The position numbers and the translations under genes were made by a program. From Actinoallomurus purpureus (GTDB lineage Bacteria > Actinomycetota > Actinomycetes > Streptosporangiales > Streptosporangiaceae), in assembly GCF_024055795.1 (NCBI RefSeq), contig NZ_JAMXMY010000008.1, positions 270,422-334,421 of the forward strand: 64,000 nt of DNA, written 5' to 3'. Under the pieces are notes generated by a model, which saw nothing but the letters and a program-made list of their open reading frames with translations, was not told where the DNA came from and searched no databases. Within the stretch, counting starts at the first letter, position 1. Every line of letters starts with the position of its first letter. Positions 54,339 through 62,982 of the stretch are shown here, in pieces.

Positions 54339-55040
54339 TCAGCCGGTGACGGGCAGGTTGCTGGGCACCGGGGTGGGCTTGGGCGCCTGGCTCGGGGGTG
54401 TGGTCGGGCCGGTCGGCGACGGGGTCGGCTTACCGGTGGGCTGGCCGGGCGGAGTGGTGCCGCCCGGCGGCTGGGTGGGCATGTCGGCTGCGTTGCAGGT
54501 GGCCGAGGAGATGCTGATGGTCTGGGCGTTTGCGAGGCGGACTTCGATGGCGGTGACGGTGAGGCTGCCGTCGGGGTTGTTGACCTGTTTGTTGAGGGTG
54601 ACGGCGACGGCGCCCAGGCCTTGGACGGGGACGCTGATCGCGCTGTTGGGTGCGGCGTCGACGGCGAGGCGGTGGCCGGCGATCTGGGCGTCAGCCAGGT
54701 GGGAGACGCCGTTGCCGTTCTTGCAGGTGGCGGTGACGAGGTGGGCGGTGAGGGCGGCCTTGGCGACGCTCAGGTCGGTGACGCTGGCGCGGGCGTAGGC
54801 GGGTTTGGCGGTGACGTGCAGGATCTTGACGTCGATGAGGGGGTTGGCCGGCAGGTGGATCAGGCTCTTGTCGGCGGTGGCGGTGACGGCCGGCGTCTGG
54901 GGGATGGCGACCAGGCCCTGGGCGGCCAGGCCGTAGGCCGAACCGGTCCCGGTGGTGGCCGAGGCCGTACCGGCCAGGGCCAGCGGCACGGCCAGCGCAC
55001 CGGCGGCCACCGCGCAGGCGGCAAGACGGGTCGAAAGCAT
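54339..55040 (-). CDS. Secreted choice-of-anchor P protein ending in LPVTG
   Basis: 233 residues with a signal peptide (LAACAVAAGALAVPLALAGT, cleavage near ASA), then a beta-rich choice-of-anchor P domain (about 40-180) with two Cys, and a Pro/Thr-rich stalk from about 185. The last residues are PSNLPVTG and the frame stops immediately after. A sortase substrate would need a hydrophobic helix and a basic tail after LPxTG; none is encoded in any frame downstream. AAGGAG lies six bases before ATG 55040. The secreted form may therefore be free or rely on other attachment. Confidence 0.87.
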   Translation of the reverse strand: MLSTRLAACAVAAGALAVPLALAGTASATTGTGSAYGLAAQGLVAIPQTPAVTATADKSLIHLPANPLIDVKILHVTAKPAYARASVTDLSVAKAALTAHLVTATCKNGNGVSHLADAQIAGHRLAVDAAPNSAISVPVQGLGAVAVTLNKQVNNPDGSLTVTAIEVRLANAQTISISSATCNAADMPTQPPGGTTPPGQPTGKPTPSPTGPTTPPSQAPKPTPVPSNLPVTG

Positions 55041-55100
55041 TGCGACTCCTTGGGGGGATGAGCGAAAAAGGCGTGCCACGGTGCCCGGATGGGCCGTGGC

Positions 55101-55170
55101 GGGACTGGGCGGTGGCCCGTGGGGGGACTGGGCGGTGGCCCGTGGCGGGACTGGGCGCGGGTGGCCCGTG
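55101..55170. repeat. Three-copy 23-base tandem repeat in leader region
   Basis: Copies at 55101-55123, 55124-55146 and 55147-55170 share GGGACTGGGCGGTGGCCCGT; the first two are nearly identical and the third carries a short insertion. The array lies 61-130 bases upstream of the choice-of-anchor start codon. Confidence 0.8.
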
Positions 55171-55271
55171 ATCGCGGGCGTGACCATCGACCGGCCGGAT
55201 CGTCGACCGGGCGGCATCGACCGCTGTGCGCCCTACCGGGATCCCCTTCGGACCTGCACCGAAGGGTGTAT

Positions 55272-56105
55272 CTAGGCCGTGACGACGACCGGTGTGCCGA
55301 GGGGGACCTCGGACAGCTTCTTGAGCGCGTCGGCGGGTACACGGACGCAGCCGTGCGTGACCGCCTTGCCGAACACCGACACACTCGGCCAGCCGTGGAA
55401 GGCCACCGTGCCGGGGCCGCCGCCGAACGTGTCGAGCGTCTCGGAGTGCGCGCCGACCGGCAGGATGAGCGGGCTGAAGGTCTTCTTGGCCGGGGCCAGG
55501 GAGGCCAGCAGGAACGTGCGCCCGATGGGGGTCGGCGTCTTGGCGGCCCCGACCGCGACGGTCCAGCTGCCGACCCGGTGGCCGGACCGGGTGAGCGTCA
55601 GCGTGCGCGCCGAGTCGTCCACCTTGATCTGGTACGGGCTGTGGGCGGTCTCCAGACCGACCTTCCCGGTGGGGATCCAGCCGGTGGAACGGTTCGGCCG
55701 GCTGGGCAGCAGGACGCGCTCCCATCCCGGCTTCGTCTCGACGACCGGGACCCAGGTCGGGCCGCCGAGCTGTGTGCTGGGCAGCACGGCCACGGGCGGC
55801 CCCCCGGCGGTGGCGGACACGGGCACGGCGGCCTTCGGATGGGCCACCGTGCCGTCGGCCGCGGCGTCGGCGGCGTCCTGCCCGAGACCTTTCAGCGTGG
55901 TGTAGGTCGTCGCCTGTGGCAGCTTTCCGGTGGACGGTGCCGCCTTGTCACCGGACGGCGCCGGGGAGTGGCTCTTGCCGCAGCCCGTCGCCAGCATCGC
56001 GACGGCCGCCGTGGCTGCGGCGGCCGTCGTCAGACTGCGCGCCCGCACCGGCGCGTGCGGCAGCGCCGCACGGCCACGGGGAGCACGGATGGAACGATCG
56101 GTCAC
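55272..56105 (-). CDS. L,D-transpeptidase (YkuD) lipoprotein
   Basis: 277 residues. The lipobox is LATGC (Cys42) after a hydrophobic stretch, followed by a Ser/Pro linker, an SH3-like part (WVPVVETKPGWERVLLPSRP) and the YkuD domain with HGWPSVSVFG and the catalytic VTHGCVRVPADALK. It would make 3-3 cross-links in peptidoglycan or tether proteins to it. GTG 56105 has GGAG five bases upstream; the frame extends to 56192 without conservation. It is divergent from the receiver/reductase gene. Confidence 0.92.
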   Translation of the reverse strand: MTDRSIRAPRGRAALPHAPVRARSLTTAAAATAAVAMLATGCGKSHSPAPSGDKAAPSTGKLPQATTYTTLKGLGQDAADAAADGTVAHPKAAVPVSATAGGPPVAVLPSTQLGGPTWVPVVETKPGWERVLLPSRPNRSTGWIPTGKVGLETAHSPYQIKVDDSARTLTLTRSGHRVGSWTVAVGAAKTPTPIGRTFLLASLAPAKKTFSPLILPVGAHSETLDTFGGGPGTVAFHGWPSVSVFGKAVTHGCVRVPADALKKLSEVPLGTPVVVTA

Positions 56106-56230
56106 GAATACTCCAGGAGATCGTGATTCAGGGGGAGGCGAGCGGGGATCTCGCGAGACCGTTATCTCGGAGGGAAGCCACATAACTACCACAAGTAACG
56201 GCGGGTCCGTCAGTCACTCCATGAAATCAG

Positions 56231-56293
56231 TTGACAACAGATGCCCACCTGGGGAGATAACGCTAGATATCGCCACCGTCACCGTACGGTGAC
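56231..56293 (+). promoter_or_regulatory. Promoter with palindromic operator candidate
   Basis: TTGACA at 56231-56236 is followed after 18 bases by AGATAA (56255-56260). A perfect 16-base palindrome, GTCACCGTACGGTGAC, lies at 56278-56293, just past the predicted start site. The divergent gap 56106-56447 has no gene I can support. Confidence 0.5.
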
Positions 56294-56447
56294 AAAGACC
56301 TCACCTCGACGGGTCGGCCCGAAATGCCGCACTCTGGGCAGCGGCTCCCGGGACACGCCCATGCGGCCCGCCTCACCGCGAGCACGGCCGTTCGCCGTCC
56401 GCATAGCAGCACTAGCTAAAAACCGATGAGCTGGAATGATTCGGGCT

Positions 56448-58106
56448 ATGAGCATTCCGATCCTGATGACGGTCGACGATGATCCGTCGGTGTCCCGCGC
56501 CGTCGCCCGTGACCTGCGGCGACGTTACGGAGGCGACTACCGCGTCGTACGGGCCGACTCAGGTGCCGACGCGCTGGAGGCGTTGCGGGAGATCAAGCTG
56601 CGCGGTGACGCGGTCGCCGCCATCCTCGCCGACTACCGAATGCCCCACATGAACGGAATCGCCTTCCTCGAGCAGGCGATGGACCTCTTCCCGCACGCCC
56701 GGCGCGCGCTGCTCACGGCGTACGCCGACACCGACGCGGCGATCCAGGCGATCAACGTCGTCGACGTCGACCACTACCTGCTCAAGCCCTGGGACCCTCC
56801 GGAGGAGAAGCTCTATCCGGTGGTGGACGCGCTCGTGGAGACCTGGCGCGCCGTCGGGGACCGGCCGGTCGAGGAGACCAAGCTCATCGGGCACCGCTGG
56901 TCGCGCCCGTCGTACGAGGTCCGCCAGTTCCTGGCCCGCAACTCGGTCCCCTACCGGTGGTACTCCGTCGACGAACCCGAGGCGGTCCGGCTGCTGGAGG
57001 CGGCCGGCGCGACCGAGGACGAGATCCCGGTGGTGATCACCCCGGACGGCAAGACGCTGCGCACCCCGACCGGCGCGGAGATCGCCTCCGCCGTCGGGCT
57101 GTCGACCGAGCCGGCCGCCGAGTTCTACGACCTAGTGGTGATCGGCGGCGGGCCGGCCGGGCTGGGAGCAGCGGTGTACGGCGCGTCGGAGGGGTTGCGG
57201 ACCGTCCTGGTGGAGAAGAAGGCCACCGGCGGCCAGGCCGGGCAGAGCTCCCGGATCGAGAACTACCTCGGCTTCCCCGACGGCGTCTCCGGCGCGCAGC
57301 TCACCGGCCGCGCGCGGCGCCAGGCGCAGAAGTTCGGCGCCGAGGTTCTCACCGCCCGGGACGTCGTCGGGCTGGCCGTCCGCGGCTCGGCCCGGGTGAT
57401 CACGTTCGGCGACGGTTCGGAGATCGCCGCGCACTCGGTGGTGCTGGCGACGGGCGTGTCCTACCGGGCTCTGGAGGCCGACGGCGCGGAGCGGCTCACC
57501 GGGCGGGGCGTGTACTACGGCTCGGCGTCGACAGAGGCCCAGTCCTGCAGCGGCGAGGACGTCTACATCGTCGGCGGGGCGAACTCCGCAGGTCAGGCCG
57601 CGGTGTTCTTCTCCCGCTACGCCCGCACGGTGACCCTTCTCGTACGGGGGCCGTCGCTGGAGCGGTCGATGTCGCACTATCTGATCGAGCAGCTGCGGGC
57701 GATCGACAACGTTCAGGTCCGGGTGTGCACGACGGTCACGGCGGTCGACGGCGACGAGCACCTGGAGCGGGTGACGCTGCACGACGCGAGCACCGGCGCC
57801 ACCGAGACGCTGCCGACCGACCACCTGTTCGTGTTCATCGGCGCGGCGCCCCGCACGGAGTGGCTCGGCGACACGGTCTTCCGGGACTCCCACGGTTTCG
57901 TGTGCACCGGCCCGGACCTGTTGCGCGAGGGGCGCCGCCCGAAGGGCTGGACCCTCGACCGCGATCCGCTGTACCTGGAGTCGTCCGTGCCGGGTGTCTT
58001 CGTCGCCGGTGACGTACGCTCGCAGTCGGTCAAGCGGGTCGCCTCCGCCGTCGGCGAGGGCGCGATGGCGGTCGCGCTCGTCCATCGGTACCTGGAGGAG
58101 CGTTGA
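56448..58106 (+). CDS. Receiver / glutaredoxin-like / thioredoxin-reductase-like fusion
   Basis: 552 residues. Residues 1-125 are a CheY-type receiver (VDDD, phospho-Asp62 in LADYRMP, Lys113 in LLKPW). Residues about 149-218 look like a glutaredoxin-type fold, but the CPxC position reads SRPS. From 226 a thioredoxin-reductase-like flavoprotein follows: VIGGGPAGLGAAVYGASEGL, EKKATGGQAGQSSRIENYLG, NADPH motif VGGANSAGQAA and a C-terminal GVFVAGDVRS. The region where the redox CxxC should be reads YYGSASTEAQSC. Start ATG 56448. It overlaps the next gene by four bases. Confidence 0.9.
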   Translation: MSIPILMTVDDDPSVSRAVARDLRRRYGGDYRVVRADSGADALEALREIKLRGDAVAAILADYRMPHMNGIAFLEQAMDLFPHARRALLTAYADTDAAIQAINVVDVDHYLLKPWDPPEEKLYPVVDALVETWRAVGDRPVEETKLIGHRWSRPSYEVRQFLARNSVPYRWYSVDEPEAVRLLEAAGATEDEIPVVITPDGKTLRTPTGAEIASAVGLSTEPAAEFYDLVVIGGGPAGLGAAVYGASEGLRTVLVEKKATGGQAGQSSRIENYLGFPDGVSGAQLTGRARRQAQKFGAEVLTARDVVGLAVRGSARVITFGDGSEIAAHSVVLATGVSYRALEADGAERLTGRGVYYGSASTEAQSCSGEDVYIVGGANSAGQAAVFFSRYARTVTLLVRGPSLERSMSHYLIEQLRAIDNVQVRVCTTVTAVDGDEHLERVTLHDASTGATETLPTDHLFVFIGAAPRTEWLGDTVFRDSHGFVCTGPDLLREGRRPKGWTLDRDPLYLESSVPGVFVAGDVRSQSVKRVASAVGEGAMAVALVHRYLEER

Positions 58107-59530
58107 GCATCGAATCTCTCACCCCGGACGAACTCCGCACCCTGTTCCTGTTCGAGAAGCTCTCGGACGAGCAGGTCGCCTGGATCGCCGAGCACGCGGT
58201 CGTCGAGGAGTACGCCGCCGGAGCGCAGGTGATCGCGGAGGGCGACCCCGCGACCTGCTTCTACGTGCTGCTGTCCGGCACGTTGCGGATGTGCCGGACG
58301 GTCCACGGCGACGAAGTGGAGATCGTCCGCACCGAACAGCGCGGGGTGTACTGCGGCGCCACCCAGCTCCTCATGGGCCAGCGGGGCGACCAGCGCTACT
58401 CCGCCTCCGTGTACGCCGTCACCGACCTGACCTTCCTGGCGCTGCCGGCCGAGCAGTTCGGCGAGCGGTTCATGAAGTGGTTCCCGATGGCCGCGCACCT
58501 GCTGGAGGGCATGTTCCTCGGGCGGCGCACCAGCGACGCCATCGTGGGGCAGCGGGAGCGGCTGCTCGCGCTCGGTGCGCTGTCGGCCGGCCTGACCCAC
58601 GAGCTGAACAACCCGGCCGCCGCCGCCGTACGCGCGACGTCCTCGCTGCGTGAGCGGGTCGCGGGGATGCGCCACAAGCTGGCGCTCCTGGCCCGCGCCG
58701 ACATCGACCCGAACCTCCTCGAACGCCTCATCGACGTCCAGGAACAGCTGGTCAAGCAGGTCGCCGACGCGCCGGAGCTGAGCGCGATCCAGACCGCCGA
58801 CCGGGAGGACGAGCTGACCGACTGGTTCGACGAGCACGACGTCGCCGACGGGTGGAACCTCGCCGCGGTCTTCGTACCCGCCGGCATCACCACGGAGCGT
58901 CTGGACGAGGTGCGGGAGGCGGTCGGCGGCGACAACCTGAACACGGCGCTGCGCTGGCTCGGCTACGCGGTGGAGACCGAGACGCTCATGGGCGAGATCG
59001 AGGACGCCACCACCCGGATCTCCACCCTCGTCGGGGCCGCCAAGCAGTACTCCCAGATGGACCGCGCCCCGTTCCAGTGGGTCGACGTGCACGACGGCCT
59101 GGTGTCCACGCTCATCATGCTGTCGGGGAAGATCGGGAAGAACGTCCGGGTCGTGAAGGAGTTCGACCGGTCGCTCCCGGAGATCCCGGCGTACGCCGGC
59201 GAGCTCAACCAGGTCTGGACCAACCTGGTGGACAACGCGCTCGCCGCGATGAACGGCGAGGGCACGCTCACGATCCGCACCAGCCGGCAGAACGACCGGG
59301 TGCTGGTCGAGATCGGCGACACGGGACCGGGCGTCCCGGCCGACCTGCGGGAGCGGATCTTCGAGCCTTTCTTCACGACGAAGGCGGTGGGCGAAGGCAC
59401 CGGGCTCGGGTTGGACATCTCCTGGCGGATCGTGGTCAACCGTCACCACGGTGACCTGCGGGTCACGTCCGAGCCCGGCGACACCTGGTTCCAGGTGGGG
59501 CTTCCGCTGACGGAACAGCCGGAGGCCTGA
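58103..59530 (+). CDS. Histidine kinase with N-terminal cyclic-nucleotide-binding domain
   Basis: 475 residues. Residues about 10-125 have the CNB/Crp cupin fold (FLFEKLSDEQVAWIAEHAVV, GDPATCFYVLLSGTLRM). The H-box is LSAGLTHELNNPAAAAVRA (His166), and the ATPase domain has VWTNLVDNALAAMNGEG, GDTGPGVPADLRERIFEPFF and GTGLGLDISWRIV. No TM segment, so it is cytoplasmic. TTG 58103 overlaps the upstream stop as TTGA. It is the probable partner kinase of the receiver domain of the reductase fusion. The ligand of the CNB domain is unknown. Confidence 0.92.
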   Translation: MSIESLTPDELRTLFLFEKLSDEQVAWIAEHAVVEEYAAGAQVIAEGDPATCFYVLLSGTLRMCRTVHGDEVEIVRTEQRGVYCGATQLLMGQRGDQRYSASVYAVTDLTFLALPAEQFGERFMKWFPMAAHLLEGMFLGRRTSDAIVGQRERLLALGALSAGLTHELNNPAAAAVRATSSLRERVAGMRHKLALLARADIDPNLLERLIDVQEQLVKQVADAPELSAIQTADREDELTDWFDEHDVADGWNLAAVFVPAGITTERLDEVREAVGGDNLNTALRWLGYAVETETLMGEIEDATTRISTLVGAAKQYSQMDRAPFQWVDVHDGLVSTLIMLSGKIGKNVRVVKEFDRSLPEIPAYAGELNQVWTNLVDNALAAMNGEGTLTIRTSRQNDRVLVEIGDTGPGVPADLRERIFEPFFTTKAVGEGTGLGLDISWRIVVNRHHGDLRVTSEPGDTWFQVGLPLTEQPEA

Positions 59531-59659
59531 AAGGTCCGTTTCGTACCGAGACTGCCCCGCGACGTCCGTGCGGCGCGACCTCCCTGTGTCCGTCCGCACA
59601 TTCGGCCGCCCGCCCGGAATAGGTCACTTCGGGCGGTGGCGGCGGGGATAATGCCTGCG

Positions 59660-60082
59660 ATGAGTGGCTTCCGTAAGTTCATACTGCGCGGCAACCTGGT
59701 CGACCTCGCCGTCGCGGTCGTCATCGGCACGCAGTTCAGTAACCTTGTCAAACAGTTCGTCGACTCCTTCATCAGCCCCCTGCTGGCCCTCGTCGGAGGA
59801 CAGCCCGACTTCACCGGCCTCGTGCTCAAGGTCGGCAAGGCGAAGTTCACCTATGGGGCGTTCCTCACCGAGGCACTGTCCTTCCTGATCTCCGCGGCCG
59901 TCGTCTACTTCGTGATCGTGCTGCCGGTCGCCCGCCTGCTGCAGCTGTTCGACCGGAAAAACGCGGAGACCGAGCGCGAGTGCCCCGAGTGCACCATGAA
60001 GATCCCCCTGGCGGCGCGGCGCTGCCCGGAGTGCACGGCCGTCATCAGGCCGGCGACCGAGCGACCCCAGCCGGCGTTCTGA
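59660..60082 (+). CDS. mscL: Large-conductance mechanosensitive channel MscL
   Basis: 140 residues. SGFRKFILRGNLVDLAVAVV with the gating glycine, IGTQFSNLVKQFVDSFISPL and the second TM (ALSFLISAAVVYFVIVLPVA) are typical. The C-terminus carries a zinc-ribbon-like ECPECTMKIPLAARRCPECT, common in actinobacterial MscL and absent from the E. coli protein. It releases solutes on hypo-osmotic shock. I start at ATG 59660; 59636 would add eight residues. Confidence 0.94.
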   Translation: MSGFRKFILRGNLVDLAVAVVIGTQFSNLVKQFVDSFISPLLALVGGQPDFTGLVLKVGKAKFTYGAFLTEALSFLISAAVVYFVIVLPVARLLQLFDRKNAETERECPECTMKIPLAARRCPECTAVIRPATERPQPAF

Positions 60083-60110
60083 CGGGAGAAGAGGACGAGC
60101 GACGCAGCCC

Positions 60111-60135
60111 CCCGGCGGCGGAATCGGCCGCCGGG
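60111..60135 (+). terminator. Terminator hairpin after mscL
   Basis: CCCGGCGGC (60111-60119) and GCCGCCGGG (60127-60135) form a nine-base stem with a seven-base loop, about 28 bases after the stop. Confidence 0.6.
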
Positions 60136-60224
60136 CGTACCAGACCAACGCCCCGGGCCCCAGCGAGGGGTGCCCAGGGCGTGTGCTGTCGGACACAACG
60201 GCGGTGCCGGTCCGGTACTCCTCG

Positions 60225-60698
60225 TTATCCGAACTGGCCGATCTGGTAGTCGCCGGCGGGCTGCTGGACGATGACGTTGATGCGGTTGTAGGCGTTGATG
60301 AGGGCGATGAGGGACACCAGGGCGGCGAGCTGGTCCTCGTCGTAGTACTTGGCGGCGTTCGCCCATGCCTCGTCGGTGACACCACCGGCGGCGTCGGCGA
60401 TGCGGGTGGCCTGTTCGGTCAGTTCCAGGGCGGCCCGCTCGGCGTCGGTGAAGACCTTGGCCTCCCGCCAGGCCGCGATCAGGTTGAGGCGCTGCTGGGA
60501 CTCCCCTGCGTGCGTGGCCTCTTTGGTGTGCATGTCGGTGCAGAAGCCGCAGCCGTTGATCTGGCTGGCGCGGATCTCCACCAGTGCCGCCGTCGCGGCG
60601 GGCAGCGTCGAGTCCGACAGGGCCTTGGAGGCCGAGTTGATGTACTTCAGGAACTTCCCTGCGGCCGGGTTACCGTAGTAGTTGAGACGGGCGTCCAC
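60225..60698 (-). CDS. Carboxymuconolactone decarboxylase / AhpD-like protein
   Basis: 157 residues. The redox/proton-relay motif is INGCGFCTDMHTKEATHAGE (Cys50, Cys53, His57), followed by LIAAWREAKVFTDAERAALE and a C-terminal helix ending IGQFG. These proteins include alkylhydroperoxidases that reduce peroxides through the CxxC pair. AAGGAGATCAGC stands before GTG 60698; the frame to 60977 lacks conservation. It converges with mscL. Confidence 0.92.
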   Translation of the reverse strand: MDARLNYYGNPAAGKFLKYINSASKALSDSTLPAATAALVEIRASQINGCGFCTDMHTKEATHAGESQQRLNLIAAWREAKVFTDAERAALELTEQATRIADAAGGVTDEAWANAAKYYDEDQLAALVSLIALINAYNRINVIVQQPAGDYQIGQFG

Positions 60699-61063
60699 GC
60701 TGATCTCCTTGCCGTGTTGGTTGTTACACCTCTCTGACAGAACAGCTCGGCACGATGTGACACGAACGGATGTGACCCCCGTCTCCCCTGCCGCAGGGGA
60801 CCACCTACGACACCGCAGCTTCACCGGGTCTTCTGTACGCCACCGACCGGCACGCGCCGCCTCTCGGCGAGATCCAGTCCGCCGACTTTCGGAGAAATCT
60901 CGCTCGATGGGAACATCGGCCGCGCTTGTGCCGTTCATCCCAACGTGGCCGATGTGCCTGGTGTCCCCGGGCCTCAACTATCGCCTTCGCGGAATACCGT
61001 TCGGCTGGAGCCGCGTTGTGCCTTTCGCCGAGAGGCGACCCGCACATCGGTACACATGCGTCG

Positions 61064-61094
61064 ACGGCCCTGCCGGGATTCCCGGCAGGGCCGT
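61064..61094. terminator. Strong hairpin, probable terminator
   Basis: ACGGCCCTGCCGGG (61064-61077) pairs with CCCGGCAGGGCCGT (61081-61094), a perfect 14-base stem with loop ATT, followed by TCGATTTG. No gene is recognised directly upstream on either strand. Confidence 0.65.
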
Positions 61095-61463
61095 TCGATT
61101 TGCGGGTGATCCGGGAAGGCATCGCGGAGGAGAACGCCCCGAAACGCCTGCGCGCTCGGGTCGCCGGCCGAGAGCCGCCGTCCGCGTCCTCGGCTCCGTA
61201 CTTCGGATCCTCTCCCTGGCCGACGAGGACGGCGAGGACGAGGTGATCCCCGACCCGGACGAGGGCGTGGCCGCGCTGCGCGAGATCGCCTGGGAATGAG
61301 AAGCCGTTGGCTTACCTCGCGCGGCGCCCCCGGGCAACGTCACCCGCCGGCGCGCTCCTCGGCGTGGCCGGGGTAACGGGTCACCGGGTCCGCCGACGCG
61401 CCGCGCCGGTCCCGAGGGCGAGGACCAGAAGGCCATCGACGCGATGAACAACACGCCTGAGCT

Positions 61464-61513
61464 TGATCGTCGAGGTTCTTCGCATGAGGAACGACGAAGA
61501 ACCTCGACGATCA
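61464..61513. repeat. 19-base perfect inverted repeat
   Basis: TGATCGTCGAGGTTCTTCG (61464-61482) is complementary to CGAAGAACCTCGACGATCA (61495-61513), with a 12-base loop. It stands eight bases after the stop of the relic frame at 61522, as a minus-strand terminator would. Confidence 0.75.
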
Positions 61514-62033
61514 CGGTCGGCTCAGTCGGCGACGAGGCGACTCCGCGGGCCTTCCTGCTCACGCTGCCGCCGGACGACGTACGTGCCGGACACGCAGCCG
61601 GTGGCTCCGTGCTCCGGGTGCAGCAGGTAGACGGGAGCCGAGTGTCTGCGACCGGCCAGAGCGGCGCAACGTTCTCCGAGCCCTATGCACGCCCCTCACC
61701 GGCAGACGACACCGGGACACCATCGCGACCGCGGGCAGGAGCCAGGCCGCGCACCCTCTGGCCCACCTCGCCGCGCCGCGTGCAGAAGTCTCGGGAAAAG
61801 CCCCCACCGGTCGCCGGTTCGCCACACCTTGCTCTCATTTGGGAGGCGGGCCGCGCGGCCTTCACCGAGCGTTCCGCCCGCCCCTCGACACCGGGCCACC
61901 ACCGCGACCCCGCACCGGAGACGCCGCCGCGCCCTGGCCCCGGCGGGCGCCGACGGCACTGGCCTTGCCGCCGCCGTTGACGGGACGAATCCGGCGACCC
62001 GGACGTTCGACCGGCCACGACGGCGGCAAAGAG

Positions 62034-62837
62034 TCAACGGTGACGGCGATCTGACGCGTCGGCGGCGTCGAGGTCGGCGCAGTGTCCGACGATGCGCTCG
62101 ACCACGTCCACCCGGTCATGCGACGGGTGACGCACGGTGCCCAGGCCCGGCGCGCGGTAGGTGATCGAGCCGTTCCGCACCCAGACGTGCATGCCGGCGC
62201 GTACGCAGATGACCGCCATGCCGTAGCCGATGGACAGTTGCAGCGGGCCGAGGCCTCGGGCGGCGAGGAGGGCGTGGATCTCCTCCGCCGTCCGCCGCGC
62301 GGTGCTCCCGCACGGCGTGAGGAGCCCGGCCGGTACGGGGACGGTGAAGGACACCGCCTTCCCCGGGACCGGCCCGGCGCCCAGCCGCGACCGCGTCCGG
62401 TGCACGCCCCACTCGCCGCCGTACTCGACGGTCAGCGCGTCCACCACCTCGAAGCCGCGCCCGCCCTCGGCGTCCGGTGGCGGCCGCAGCCGCCCGTTCG
62501 GTACGGGTCCGTGCCAGGGCGCGGAGTCGTACACGGCGAAGACGACCTCCGGCCGGGCGCGCCACCGGATGTACGCCCACAGCTCCGGCAGCCCGGCCAT
62601 CGGCGGGTACGCGGGGACCTGGCGGCCGTACGCGTGGACGTGCACGTTGGTCGCCAGCTCCGACAGGGCGACGGCGGCGTCGTACGTCGTGACGTCGGGC
62701 ATCCGCAGTTCGGCGAACACCGCCTTGAGCACACCTCGCGCGAATCCCGCCCCCGTCGGCCCCGGAGGCAGGGGCCAAGCGGCACACCCGCCGGCCGGTA
62801 CGACCTTCGGGTCGACGACGCCGATCACTGTTCCCAT
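62034..62837 (-). CDS. RsbW-like HATPase protein with C-terminal extension
   Basis: 267 residues. The region 20-180 has the HATPase_c_2 fold of anti-sigma-factor kinases: AVALSELATNVHVHAYG (N-box) and GGRGFEVVDALTVEYGG. A C-terminal domain from about 190 (TAEEIHALLAARGLGPLQLS, HVWVRNGSITYRAPG) is not recognised. It is divergent from the XRE/DUF397 pair. An ATP-binding protein beside such a pair is the standard layout of whiJ/abaA-type loci in streptomycetes, so a shared regulatory role is likely. Confidence 0.85.
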   Translation of the reverse strand: MGTVIGVVDPKVVPAGGCAAWPLPPGPTGAGFARGVLKAVFAELRMPDVTTYDAAVALSELATNVHVHAYGRQVPAYPPMAGLPELWAYIRWRARPEVVFAVYDSAPWHGPVPNGRLRPPPDAEGGRGFEVVDALTVEYGGEWGVHRTRSRLGAGPVPGKAVSFTVPVPAGLLTPCGSTARRTAEEIHALLAARGLGPLQLSIGYGMAVICVRAGMHVWVRNGSITYRAPGLGTVRHPSHDRVDVVERIVGHCADLDAADASDRRHR

Positions 62838-62982
62838 GCCTACCCCGTCACCCGTCTGCCGGAATCTCCGTCAACAGCCTCCCCAATCGCGTGACTTTCA
62901 GTAATGATTTGTTCTACACAGTGTTACTTCCCGGCCAACCGGCCCCCGCCGGTTGCCAACACCGGCCAACGGAGGTGGCGAA

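Larger units (their letters stand above)
60699..62033. other. 1.3-kb gene-poor region with relics and hairpins
   Basis: No intact gene is supported. On the minus strand a frame ending at TGA 61524-61522 reads SAPVYLLHPEHGATGCVSGT and YVVRRQREQEG, protein-like but with no start and a stop about 57 codons upstream, so probably a severed C-terminus. On the plus strand 61180-61299 gives an acidic tail ending DPDEGVAALREIAWE, also without a clear start. Two hairpins (61064-61094, 61464-61513) are listed separately. The stretch 61680-61980 repeats a motif near CACCGGGnCACCAnCGCGACC twice. Confidence 0.5.

Noticed and set aside
55101..55170. Possible CRISPR-like or iteron array
   Set aside because: The three 23-base units are directly adjacent without spacers, and no replication gene is near.
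56241..56429. 62-codon frame in the leader of the receiver/reductase gene
   Set aside because: It runs through the promoter and palindrome, lacks a ribosome-binding site and has Arg/Pro-rich chance composition.
61444..61980. 178-codon plus-strand frame spanning the 19-base hairpin
   Set aside because: It is built across an inverted repeat and low-complexity Pro/Arg sequence; no domain is visible.
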